A stretch of DNA of 57,504 nt from NCBI GenBank assembly GCA_036398095.1, contig DASWHR010000068.1:1-57504 (forward strand), written 5' to 3'. The stretch comes from DASWHR01 sp036398095 (GTDB taxonomy: Bacteria > Actinomycetota > AC-67). The position numbers were made by a program, and so were the translations under genes. The notes beneath the pieces were generated by a model. It was not told the origin of the DNA. It did no database searches and saw only the letters and a program-made list of their open reading frames with translations. This document shows, piece after piece, positions 50,901 through 56,567 of this stretch (position 1 is its first letter; every line of letters starts with the position of its first letter).

Positions 50901-51747
50901 CCAGCTCAACGCCGACGACCGCCGCGAGATCGCCACGTACCTGAACGGCGGCGGGACGCTCTGGTACACGAGCACGCGGGCCGCCTCGGCTTTGGGATCG
51001 CCGCCGAGCCGCACCAACCCCGGCGCGACGCCGGACATGATTCCGTTCCTCCGCGACTACTTCGGCGTCATCGCCAACGACACGATTCAGTCGGGCGGCG
51101 GCGTTGTCAGCGGGGCCGGCGACGTCAGCGCGATCGGCGGCAAGCGCCCGATCGTGACCGACGTGCTCCCAGGCCGGCCGTTGCAGGACGTGTGGGACAT
51201 GGCGGCCGGCGAAAGCGCGTCGGAGAAGGGGACCGCCGCGCGACTGCTGTCCTACGCCAAGGGCGGCGACATGGGCGTGCGCGTCACCGGCAACGCCGCG
51301 CACAAGGGCTTCAAGACGGTCTTCTTCGGTTTCAACCTCCGCCAGGTCGTGCTCGGACAGGAGCAGGTGGCGCTTACGCGCGAGGTGATGAAGCATCTGG
51401 GCGTGCCGATGGGCTCGTACGTGCCTCAGATTCCGCTTGTGTGGCATTCCGAACAGCGGGTGCGCGTCGCCGGCCAGACGTCGTGGCTGACGGCCTATGC
51501 GTTCAACGTCGGACAGCCGTCGACGATGGTCCGGGCCCACAAGACCGGAATGTACCGGCGGATCCCGATGAAGAGCGCCGGTGTTCCCGGCGTCTACAAC
51601 GGCATCATCTTCCGCGAGTATTCGACGCCGATGGGCATCGACTATTACGTGGACTCGCAACTGAACCATCCGAGCGACGGGCCGCACGTGACCCACTACG
51701 TCGGTGTCGGCTTGCCGGTTACGGCTCCGCCCGTGCGCCGGCGCTGA
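47998..51747 (+). CDS. Secreted M6 family metalloprotease (InhA-like), second copy
   Basis: A 1249-residue exported protease. A signal peptide ('ILAALAALTVAVSVLP') precedes a Pro/Ala/Lys stretch and prodomain. The zinc motif HEMMH is at 400-404, within 'VHEMMHARGEPDYYN', and the Met-turn is intact ('GDWDIMAGGSW', M427). Later domains parallel the upstream paralogue: 'DYGKYDNDNDGKVDF', a CARDB-type region ('VPVYNNGGKALRAVDVALRE') and 'VVLIVDDEGSTDNEETYIGA'. It lacks the LPATG tail and ends 'PVTAPPVRRR', so it should be freely secreted. GTG 47998 has GGAAGGAGGAA just upstream. An 11-bp duplication lies at its stop, then a terminator. Confidence 0.9.
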   Translation: MRRRTILAALAALTVAVSVLPQSGTAAKAPTPAPKPAPKSLFADLYPPAPFAIVVKQPDGSTFRGTLQPGEVGGNLETVDGNHAVVKDQSSGWWYYAASAEGSKLMPSPARVGIDPVPAGTPEGLGRIPSIWDGQMGRWRDETLRVLQVASYNAQMQAAETGQLPYVFHTPFLLVATWYDKEAGQTSPQFQEGHDVEFFTKMLDGFGGNATGTMTEFWLENSYGQFLVDVDVFGPYTSYRSLNDPCYYGNVEPETQEVAGQELSAPLVGSVPRVDDGDPAGNALGIGGIGAVGMAIEAVPQSDPEIDYGKYDNDNDGKVDFVGLIHSGADMAATGDPCHTWSHAFEVTFASSLIPAPLGPLLTERGGMPTSDVNAEGEPVVVDRVFTMPEIGGNIGVAVHEMMHARGEPDYYNTGYSSAGTGDWDIMAGGSWFGNPPGTNPLGANPVTRVFQGWVTPKVVSSDLRGVKLAPREIMPMKNYDVTKVDPNIVLVPVEWTDSTEPADVYGLPKDPKNGKYITQGWYIEYISRSVTAPPMHPEMNRSPYFDRFAYSTGVMVWHFDYHKKSNVYYGANNGQSDPNRSQLDVEEFDFLDNTQELQLNYSRGEPSDLFFGTATGMTTGTRRNPPGIPTGGTPQAAVTGGGVLAPFTEADYPFTVDANPANYEMKAELNNFGDCTLALLYKEKNGELRQVASIDSAGAGSPETLVVYKPPAGEWVLRVGDFAACTEHDFTVGFGLPFFTMGTADTFTNQGQPTGWAFTNIGPSSFEGMAHAAEGAGPDVISLDIVNIGKTESDVSAGFVRGTPTKTNGSAPMNAGRAGRIVVPVYNNGGKALRAVDVALREGAPDGPLVGSTTVTLGGYANADVPFMWTPSREGQIDLFATVDPTEEIAELLETNNTQKTTITVGPESPVVLIVDDEGSTDNEETYIGALTALGIPWALAKDHADAALMRQYKAVIWEAGLDRYQGQLNADDRREIATYLNGGGTLWYTSTRAASALGSPPSRTNPGATPDMIPFLRDYFGVIANDTIQSGGGVVSGAGDVSAIGGKRPIVTDVLPGRPLQDVWDMAAGESASEKGTAARLLSYAKGGDMGVRVTGNAAHKGFKTVFFGFNLRQVVLGQEQVALTREVMKHLGVPMGSYVPQIPLVWHSEQRVRVAGQTSWLTAYAFNVGQPSTMVRAHKTGMYRRIPMKSAGVPGVYNGIIFREYSTPMGIDYYVDSQLNHPSDGPHVTHYVGVGLPVTAPPVRRR

Positions 51748-51764
51748 TCCGGCGCTGATCCGGC
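51740..51764. repeat. 11-bp tandem duplication spanning the protease stop codon
   Basis: GGCGCTGATCC (51740-51750) is repeated at 51751-51761 and begins a third time (GGC). The first copy contains the TGA stop at 51745-51747; the second copy repeats that TGA in another frame. Confidence 0.75.
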
Positions 51765-51777
51765 AATCGAACGCGAA

Positions 51778-51806
51778 GCGGCCCGGCGACGACATCGCCG
51801 GGCCGC
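51778..51806 (+). terminator. Terminator hairpin after the second M6 protease gene
   Basis: A perfect 12-bp GC-rich stem, GCGGCCCGGCGA (51778-51789) with TCGCCGGGCCGC (51795-51806), around a five-base loop, followed by ACCGTTTCCTT. It lies 30 nt after the stop codon. Confidence 0.75.
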
Positions 51807-51847
51807 ACCGTTTCCTTCGCCGCGTGGCCGCTCGCAGCGCGGATCGG

Positions 51848-51940
51848 GGTTCTAGAGCCTGGGGTGGACGCGGTCGGTTCGCCGGCCGCGCCCGCCGCAG
51901 CCGTCGTCCGATTCCCGCGTCCAACCCCGGGCTCGAAGCC
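51848..51940. repeat. Long imperfect inverted repeat, possible structured RNA
   Basis: 51848-51873 pairs with 51915-51940 over about 22 base pairs, with one mismatch and two single-base bulges. The inner eight pairs (GGACGCGG with CCGCGTCC) are perfect, and a second run of ten pairs lies just outside. The 41-nt GC-rich loop can fold further. It lies too far beyond the protease terminator to be part of it and has no coding frame. Whether it is an RNA gene, a leader element or a recombination remnant is unknown. Confidence 0.5.
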
Positions 51941-52171
51941 GTTTGGGTGCGAAAGCCGCACCGTTCCCCATATTCGGGCGATCCGGTGGCTCGCTTTAGA
52001 AAGTTCTTGGATCGCTTGAAGGCTGCGCTAGTCAAAGCTGCTCATGGGGATGGCCCGCTTTGATCCTCATGTTCGCCGCGGGCACACCCGAATCTTGAGG
52101 GGGCGCCGCGATGGGAGCCGGGCTGGATAGGTCCGGGGAGACGCGGCACATACAACGAAGGGGACAAATCA

Positions 52172-52798
52172 ATGATCCGATCCAACACACAGCGCAGCCG
52201 AACGCGCAAGATCCTGTTGTCCATGGCCGTGTTGGGGTGCGCGGCTTCGATCGCAGGGCTCGGGACGTTCGCCAGCTTCACCAGCACCACGTCGGCGTCG
52301 CAGACCGTCTCGAGCGGCACCGTCGTGATCGCGCTCGGCGCCACCGGCGCATCGACGAACCGTCTGACGGTCAACGCGACCGGTGTCGTCCCGGGCGACA
52401 CGATGCAGCGCTCGTTCAACATCGCCAACACCGGTTCGCAGAACCTGGCGTCGATCACGCTGACCACCACCGCGACGACATCGTCGCTGCTCGACACCGA
52501 CGCGACCGACGGGTTGCAGATGATCATCGAACGGTGCAGCGTCGCCTGGGTCGAGGTCGGAACCAGCCCGGCCTTCACCTACACATGCGCCGGCACCACC
52601 TCCACGGTCCTGGCCTCGCGGGCCGTGATCGGCTCGACGCTTTCCCTGTCGAACCTGACCACGACCACGGCCGGCAACACGGACAACCTGCGGCTGACGC
52701 TGTCGCTGCCGTCCTCGGCCGGAAACTCGTTCCAGGGCGTGTCGTCCACGATTCAGTACTCCTTCACCGGTACGCAGCGCGCCGGGACCGACGCCTAA
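52172..52798 (+). CDS. TasA/camelysin-like secreted protein with SipW-type signal peptide
   Basis: A 208-residue exported protein. Its signal region 'MAVLGCAASIAGLGTFASFT' followed by 'STTSASQTVSSGTVVIAL' matches the SipW-dependent signal class, in which cleavage is close to the AxF(T/S) motif and the mature protein begins with a beta-sandwich like TasA or camelysin (peptidase M73 family, mostly structural). The rest is Thr/Ser-rich ('ITLTTTATTSSLLDTDATD') with a 'GVVPGDTMQRSFNIANTGSQ' strand pair typical of this fold. A SipW-like peptidase gene begins 7 nt after the stop. It may form surface fibres. ATG 52172 has AAGGGGA upstream. Confidence 0.82.
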   Translation: MIRSNTQRSRTRKILLSMAVLGCAASIAGLGTFASFTSTTSASQTVSSGTVVIALGATGASTNRLTVNATGVVPGDTMQRSFNIANTGSQNLASITLTTTATTSSLLDTDATDGLQMIIERCSVAWVEVGTSPAFTYTCAGTTSTVLASRAVIGSTLSLSNLTTTTAGNTDNLRLTLSLPSSAGNSFQGVSSTIQYSFTGTQRAGTDA

Positions 52799-52805
52799 GG
52801 ATGAC

Positions 52806-53438
52806 GTGGCCGTGGAGGCCGCCTTCCTGACTCTGCGGAGCGCCACGATCGTGGCGCTCCGCAGCATGTTCCGGATGGCGGTCCTCGCGGTCGTGATCTC
52901 GGCCGGTCTGGCGATGATCGCGATCGGCCTCGGTCCCCGGCTCGGCGCATACCGGACGCTCACCGTGCTCACCGGCAGCATGGATCCCGCGATTCCGGCC
53001 GGGTCCCTGGTCGTGGTGATCCCGGCCGATCCCGCCGCGATCCGCGTCGGCGACGTGGTGACGTTCAACGCCCCGATCGACGGCGACCCCGTCGTGACGC
53101 ATCGCGTGGCCGAGGTCGTCGAAGCCGGTGCCGCCCCGGTCGTGCGAACGAAGGGCGATGCGAACGCCGAACCCGACCCGTGGCTGGCTCGGATCGAGGG
53201 TGGGCGGGTATGGAAGGTAGCGGGGGCGGTCCCGCATGCCGGCACGGCGATATCGCGCCTGCGTTCGCCGGCGTTGCGGCCGGTGCTGCTCTATGCGATC
53301 CCGGCGATCGTCGGGTTGTGGTGGCTCGCCGACATCTGGACCGACGGACGGCGGCGGCGGTGTTCGGTCCGTCCGCGGCGCGGCGGCATGCCGCGAGTCG
53401 CCGCGACGCTCGCGCGAGGAATTCATGCGCATCCGTGA
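52806..53438 (+). CDS. SipW-type signal peptidase I
   Basis: A 210-residue membrane peptidase of family S26B. The first helix is 'FRMAVLAVVISAGLAMIAIG'. The catalytic Ser58 is in 'LTGSMDPAIPAGSLVVV', and 'GDVVTFNAPIDGDPVVTHRV' carries His99 in the place of the Lys used by ordinary bacterial type I peptidases. 'TKGDANAEPDPW' follows, and a second helix is near the C-terminus ('LLYAIPAIVGLWWLADIW'). This Ser-His arrangement is the ER/SipW type. It should cleave the neighbouring TasA-like protein. GTG 52806 is used; GTG 52812 is possible. It overlaps the next gene by 14 bp. Confidence 0.9.
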   Translation: MAVEAAFLTLRSATIVALRSMFRMAVLAVVISAGLAMIAIGLGPRLGAYRTLTVLTGSMDPAIPAGSLVVVIPADPAAIRVGDVVTFNAPIDGDPVVTHRVAEVVEAGAAPVVRTKGDANAEPDPWLARIEGGRVWKVAGAVPHAGTAISRLRSPALRPVLLYAIPAIVGLWWLADIWTDGRRRRCSVRPRRGGMPRVAATLARGIHAHP

Positions 53439-53862
53439 ACTCGGTTTCGTCGTCGCCGCGCTGTCGGTGACCGCGCCGCTTCCCCCCGCGTTCGGAACGT
53501 TCGCGACGGCGCCGTCGCCGCCGGCGATGAGCGTCTCATCCGCCACGTTGGCGGCCCCGGCTTCGGCTTCGGCCGTCAACGCGTCATGCGTGCCCGGCGT
53601 GTCCCGATCCGTGAGCGTGTCGTGGTCGCAGACGACGTCGACGTTCGCCGACGGCTACATCGTGCTTCGCGCGACCGCCGCGGGTGGCCCGTATTCGAGC
53701 GTCGCGACGATCGCGTCGGCGACGGTGGTCACGTGGGCCGATCTGAACGTAGCCGCATCCACGACCTACTACTACCGGGTGCAGACGACGAAGCTCGCGT
53801 GGCGCAGTGCCGACTCGCCGACGGCATCGGTGACGACACCGAGCCTGCTGTGCGTGTTGTAA
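53425..53862 (+). CDS. Small secreted fibronectin-III-like protein
   Basis: A 145-residue exported protein. The signal region 'LGFVVAALSVTAPLPP' ends with 'AFGTFATAPSPPAMSVSSATL', which resembles the SipW-class signal of the TasA-like protein two genes upstream. The remainder is one fibronectin type III domain ('VSVSWSQTTSTFADGYIVLR' and 'TTYYYRVQTTKLAWRSADSP'). It is probably processed by the SipW-like peptidase and could be a minor fibre component. ATG 53425 has GAGGA five bases upstream and overlaps the peptidase gene end. Confidence 0.78.
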   Translation: MRIRELGFVVAALSVTAPLPPAFGTFATAPSPPAMSVSSATLAAPASASAVNASCVPGVSRSVSVSWSQTTSTFADGYIVLRATAAGGPYSSVATIASATVVTWADLNVAASTTYYYRVQTTKLAWRSADSPTASVTTPSLLCVL

Positions 53863-53881
53863 CCGCGACGCTTCGTTGTCG

Positions 53882-54625
53882 CTACGGCAGGACCGGGAGT
53901 TCGGCCGGCAGGTCGCTGTCGAAAATCGTCAGTCCGTCTCCGTCGAGAAATCCGAGCGCGACCACGCAGCCGACGAACGGGAGCCTCACACAGACCTGGC
54001 TCACCGACCCGTGGCCGGCGAAGTCGATGGATGAATCCTCGAGAATGCCGAACGCGACCGGCGCGACGTAGGGACCGCCTTCGGCGAGATCCACGTTGAG
54101 GCCGCCGAAGCCGACGCCCGCGCCGTGCAGTCCGAGGTCCCAGCCGCCGCCTTTGACCTGGATGAGCGGGCCGCCGTACTCGGTGAAGACCGGCAGGCCC
54201 GTCGCCGGATCGCTCACGACCGCGCCCGGTGTCGCGGGAACGACCGTCGATTGCGTGACCCGATAGAGCGTCGACAGTCCGATGCCGAATTTGACGTAGC
54301 CGTGCGTCAGGTCGCCGGCGACGATCTCGGGCACGCCGTCGACGATGCCTGGTGCCGAGTTCGAGCCGGCCGCGGGGATGGCGTCGAGCCGGCGAATGAT
54401 CTCGGCCGCCGTCATGGATCGGACGCCGCTCGATCCGTCGCTCCGCACGAACTCGATCGACTGGATCGAGCCGAGCGCCGCCGCTTCGCCGATGCCCGCA
54501 TCGCGCGCGGCTGCGAGCAGTTCGCGCTCCACCAAGTCGCCGAGCGTTTCGGCCCGAGCCGAGGCGACGCCTCCGACCGGAAGTGCAAGCAGGCCGATCA
54601 AGATCGCTGCGAGTGCCCTACGCAT
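53882..54625 (-). CDS. Secreted protein of unknown function
   Basis: A 247-residue exported protein with a signal peptide ('LAAILIGLLALPVGGVASA', about residues 5-23). The mature part has a helical start ('LGDLVERELLAAARDAGIG') and then beta-rich, Gly-rich sequence ('GGWDLGLHGAGVGFGGLNVD', 'PFVGCVVALGFLDGDGLTIF'). Two cysteines late in the protein may pair. No family recognised. It converges with the fibronectin-like gene, 19 nt apart, and may or may not belong to the same surface locus. A stretch of about 150 bp upstream separates it from the kelch gene. Confidence 0.72.
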   Translation of the reverse strand: MRRALAAILIGLLALPVGGVASARAETLGDLVERELLAAARDAGIGEAAALGSIQSIEFVRSDGSSGVRSMTAAEIIRRLDAIPAAGSNSAPGIVDGVPEIVAGDLTHGYVKFGIGLSTLYRVTQSTVVPATPGAVVSDPATGLPVFTEYGGPLIQVKGGGWDLGLHGAGVGFGGLNVDLAEGGPYVAPVAFGILEDSSIDFAGHGSVSQVCVRLPFVGCVVALGFLDGDGLTIFDSDLPAELPVLP

Positions 54626-54757
54626 GAGACCCCCCTTGAAACGAATCGAGGTTCAAGCATATCGCCCATTCATTGCAAAAGGGAAAGAAAAGGCATCCAG
54701 GGCGATCGGGAATTCGACTCTCCGGCCGCGTGTCGTTCCGTGCGGCATGGGGTCCGG

Positions 54758-54763
54758 TATTCT
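54758..54763 (+). promoter_or_regulatory. -10 element TATTCT, promoter of the kelch gene
   Basis: GG-TATTCT ends 11 bases before ATG 54775. No ribosome site is present, so the transcript would be leaderless or have a very short leader. Confidence 0.45.
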
Positions 54764-54774
54764 CCGAACGCCCT

Positions 54775-55905
54775 ATGAGACGGATCTTTTCGGCGGTCCT
54801 GGTGGGCCTGCTCGTCCTCGGGGTCGTCCTCGGGGCGTTCGCGGGATACCTGATCACCAGCAATCCTCCCCCCCGGCGCGACTCCGCCGGGTGGCTTCGC
54901 GTGCGGAGCATGCCCGGCGCGCGGGGCGAGCTGGCGGCCGGCGTGGTCGAGGCACAGCCGGGCGGACCCAGGCTGTGCCCCGGGACGCCGTGTCCCGACC
55001 GGCTCGTCTACGCGGTCGGCGGGCTGGCCGGTCCGCTTGCCAAGGTGCTCGACCGCGTCCAGATCTTCGACCCTCCGGCGAACGCCTGGCGCGACGGCCC
55101 GCCGCTGCCGGAGCCGCGTCATCATCTCGCGGCCGCGGGGCTGGCCGATACGCTCTACGTGACCGGCGGCACGCCGAACAAACGCGGCCTCGAGCCGCAC
55201 GCGAACGTCTGGGTGCTGCGGCCGGGGCGGACCTCCTTCGAGCGTCTGACCGACATGCCGGAGGGGCGCGTCGGGCATGCGATGGTCGCCGTCGGCGGCA
55301 AGCTCTACGTCGTGGCGGGACGCGGCCCGTCGGCGAACGTGCTCATCTTCGACCGCGCGAAAGGATGGACGACCGGCGCGACCATGCCCGGTCCACGGGA
55401 CCACGCCGCGGCGGTCGTAGTGCAAAACAAGATCTACGTGATCGGCGGGCGAGACTCCTCGGTCAGCCGCCGCGTCGACATCTACGACACCGCCGCGGAC
55501 TCGTGGTCGGAGGGGCCGCCGCTGCCCGACGCGCTCAGCGCGACCGCGGCGGCGGCGCTCGACGACGGATTGATCCATGTCGTCGGCGGCGAGGACCCGA
55601 AGATGATCGGCGGACGCGTCTACGAACTGCACTTGGCATTCGACCCGATCGGGGCGGTGTGGCTGGAAGGGCCCAAGCCGCTGCTGGCCGTGCACGGCGC
55701 CGCGTACGCGGACGTGACCGGCAAGCTGGTGATCATCGGCGGCTCGCGACGCCAGGGAACGTTCTCGATCTTCGGATGGACCGGGCTGGTTCAGGTGTTC
55801 GATCCACAAGAGATCGGCGGCGATCCGTCGCCGTCGCCCACGCCCAACCCGTCGCCTTCGCCGCCCAGCCCGGGATCCTCGCCCGAGGGCGGACTGCCCG
55901 GCTGA
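54775..55905 (+). CDS. Membrane-anchored kelch-repeat protein
   Basis: A 376-residue protein. One N-terminal helix ('AVLVGLLVLGVVLGAFAGYL') anchors or exports it. Five or six kelch repeats follow, recognised by the double-Gly and Tyr/Trp pattern: 'LVYAVGGLAG', 'ADTLYVTGGTPNKRG', 'GGKLYVVAGRGPS', 'QNKIYVIGGRDSSVSRRVD' and 'DGLIHVVGGEDPK'. The last 30 or so residues are Pro/Ser-rich ('PSPTPNPSPSPPSP'), like a cell-wall spanning or linker tail. The partner or ligand is unknown. The stop overlaps the nitroreductase start as TGATG. Confidence 0.85.
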   Translation: MRRIFSAVLVGLLVLGVVLGAFAGYLITSNPPPRRDSAGWLRVRSMPGARGELAAGVVEAQPGGPRLCPGTPCPDRLVYAVGGLAGPLAKVLDRVQIFDPPANAWRDGPPLPEPRHHLAAAGLADTLYVTGGTPNKRGLEPHANVWVLRPGRTSFERLTDMPEGRVGHAMVAVGGKLYVVAGRGPSANVLIFDRAKGWTTGATMPGPRDHAAAVVVQNKIYVIGGRDSSVSRRVDIYDTAADSWSEGPPLPDALSATAAAALDDGLIHVVGGEDPKMIGGRVYELHLAFDPIGAVWLEGPKPLLAVHGAAYADVTGKLVIIGGSRRQGTFSIFGWTGLVQVFDPQEIGGDPSPSPTPNPSPSPPSPGSSPEGGLPG

Positions 55906-56567
55906 TGACCTGCAATCCGCGACACCGCGCGGTCGCGGCACCCGTCAACGAGGTCGATCGCGCCGACGCCCCGCGCGTCGCTCGCGCTTTCTTCGAGCGG
56001 ATGGCGACGCGACGCTCGATCCGCGACTACGCGACGCGGCCGGTGGACCCCGAGCTGATCCGCCTTGCGATCGCGACCGCCAATACCGCCCCGTCGGGCG
56101 CGAACCGTCAGCCGTGGCATTTCGTGGTCGTTTCCGATCCGGATCGCAAGCAGAAAATTCGCGACGGAGCAGAGCAGGAGGAGCGCGCGTTCTACTCGTC
56201 CGCGTCGGCCGGCGAGTGGCTGGCCGCACTCGAGCCGCTCGGCACCGACTGGCGAAAGCCGCACTTGACGGACGCGCCGTTTCTGATCGTCGTGTTCGAA
56301 GTGCACCGAGGTCCCAGCGGCGAGAAGGCCTACTACTTGAAAGAGTCCGTCGGGATCGCCGTCGGCCTTCTGCTGGCGTCGCTGCATCACGCCGGCCTGG
56401 CGACGCTGACGCACACGCCGTCGCCGATGCGCTTCCTGAACGCGATCCTGGACCGGCCTTCGTCCGAGAAGCCGTTCCTGGTGATTCCCGTCGGGTATGC
56501 GGCTGGTGACGCAAGCGTTCCCGACATCGCGAAGAAGTCGCCCGAAGACGTTACGGACTGGCGTTGA
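55905..56567 (+). CDS. Nitroreductase family flavoprotein, iodotyrosine deiodinase-like
   Basis: A 220-residue FMN enzyme. The FMN-binding start 'RMATRRSIRDYATRPVDPE' and 'TANTAPSGANRQPWHFVVVS' are general for the family. The longer matches, 'EQEERAFYSSASAGEWLAAL', 'EPLGTDWRKPHLTDAPFLIV' and 'GLATLTHTPSPMRFLNAILD', are those of the iodotyrosine deiodinase (IYD) branch, whose bacterial members occur in many phyla and may dehalogenate or reduce other substrates. ATG 55905 overlaps the kelch stop. Its 3' end overlaps the convergent PQQ-type gene by 17 bp. Confidence 0.88.
   Translation: MTCNPRHRAVAAPVNEVDRADAPRVARAFFERMATRRSIRDYATRPVDPELIRLAIATANTAPSGANRQPWHFVVVSDPDRKQKIRDGAEQEERAFYSSASAGEWLAALEPLGTDWRKPHLTDAPFLIVVFEVHRGPSGEKAYYLKESVGIAVGLLLASLHHAGLATLTHTPSPMRFLNAILDRPSSEKPFLVIPVGYAAGDASVPDIAKKSPEDVTDWR

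Larger units (their letters stand above)
51748..52171. other. 424-bp gene-free interval with terminator and long inverted repeat
   Basis: No supportable gene was found. It contains the protease terminator (51778-51806), a long imperfect inverted repeat (51848-51940) and, from about 51941 to 52160, sequence without recognisable features apart from the tasA-like gene's AAGGGGA ribosome site at its end. AT content rises around 51970-52030, consistent with a promoter or leader. Confidence 0.55.

Noticed and set aside
51848..51940. tRNA gene in the inverted-repeat region
   Set aside because: The arms contain tRNA-like GGTTC/GAGCC strings, but no cloverleaf with correct D, anticodon and T arms and no plausible acceptor stem can be drawn.
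51941..52171. A cyclic-di-GMP or cyclic-di-AMP riboswitch before the TasA-like gene
   Set aside because: A short stretch (GGGTGCGAAAGCC) resembles part of a GEMM motif, but the other conserved elements are absent.
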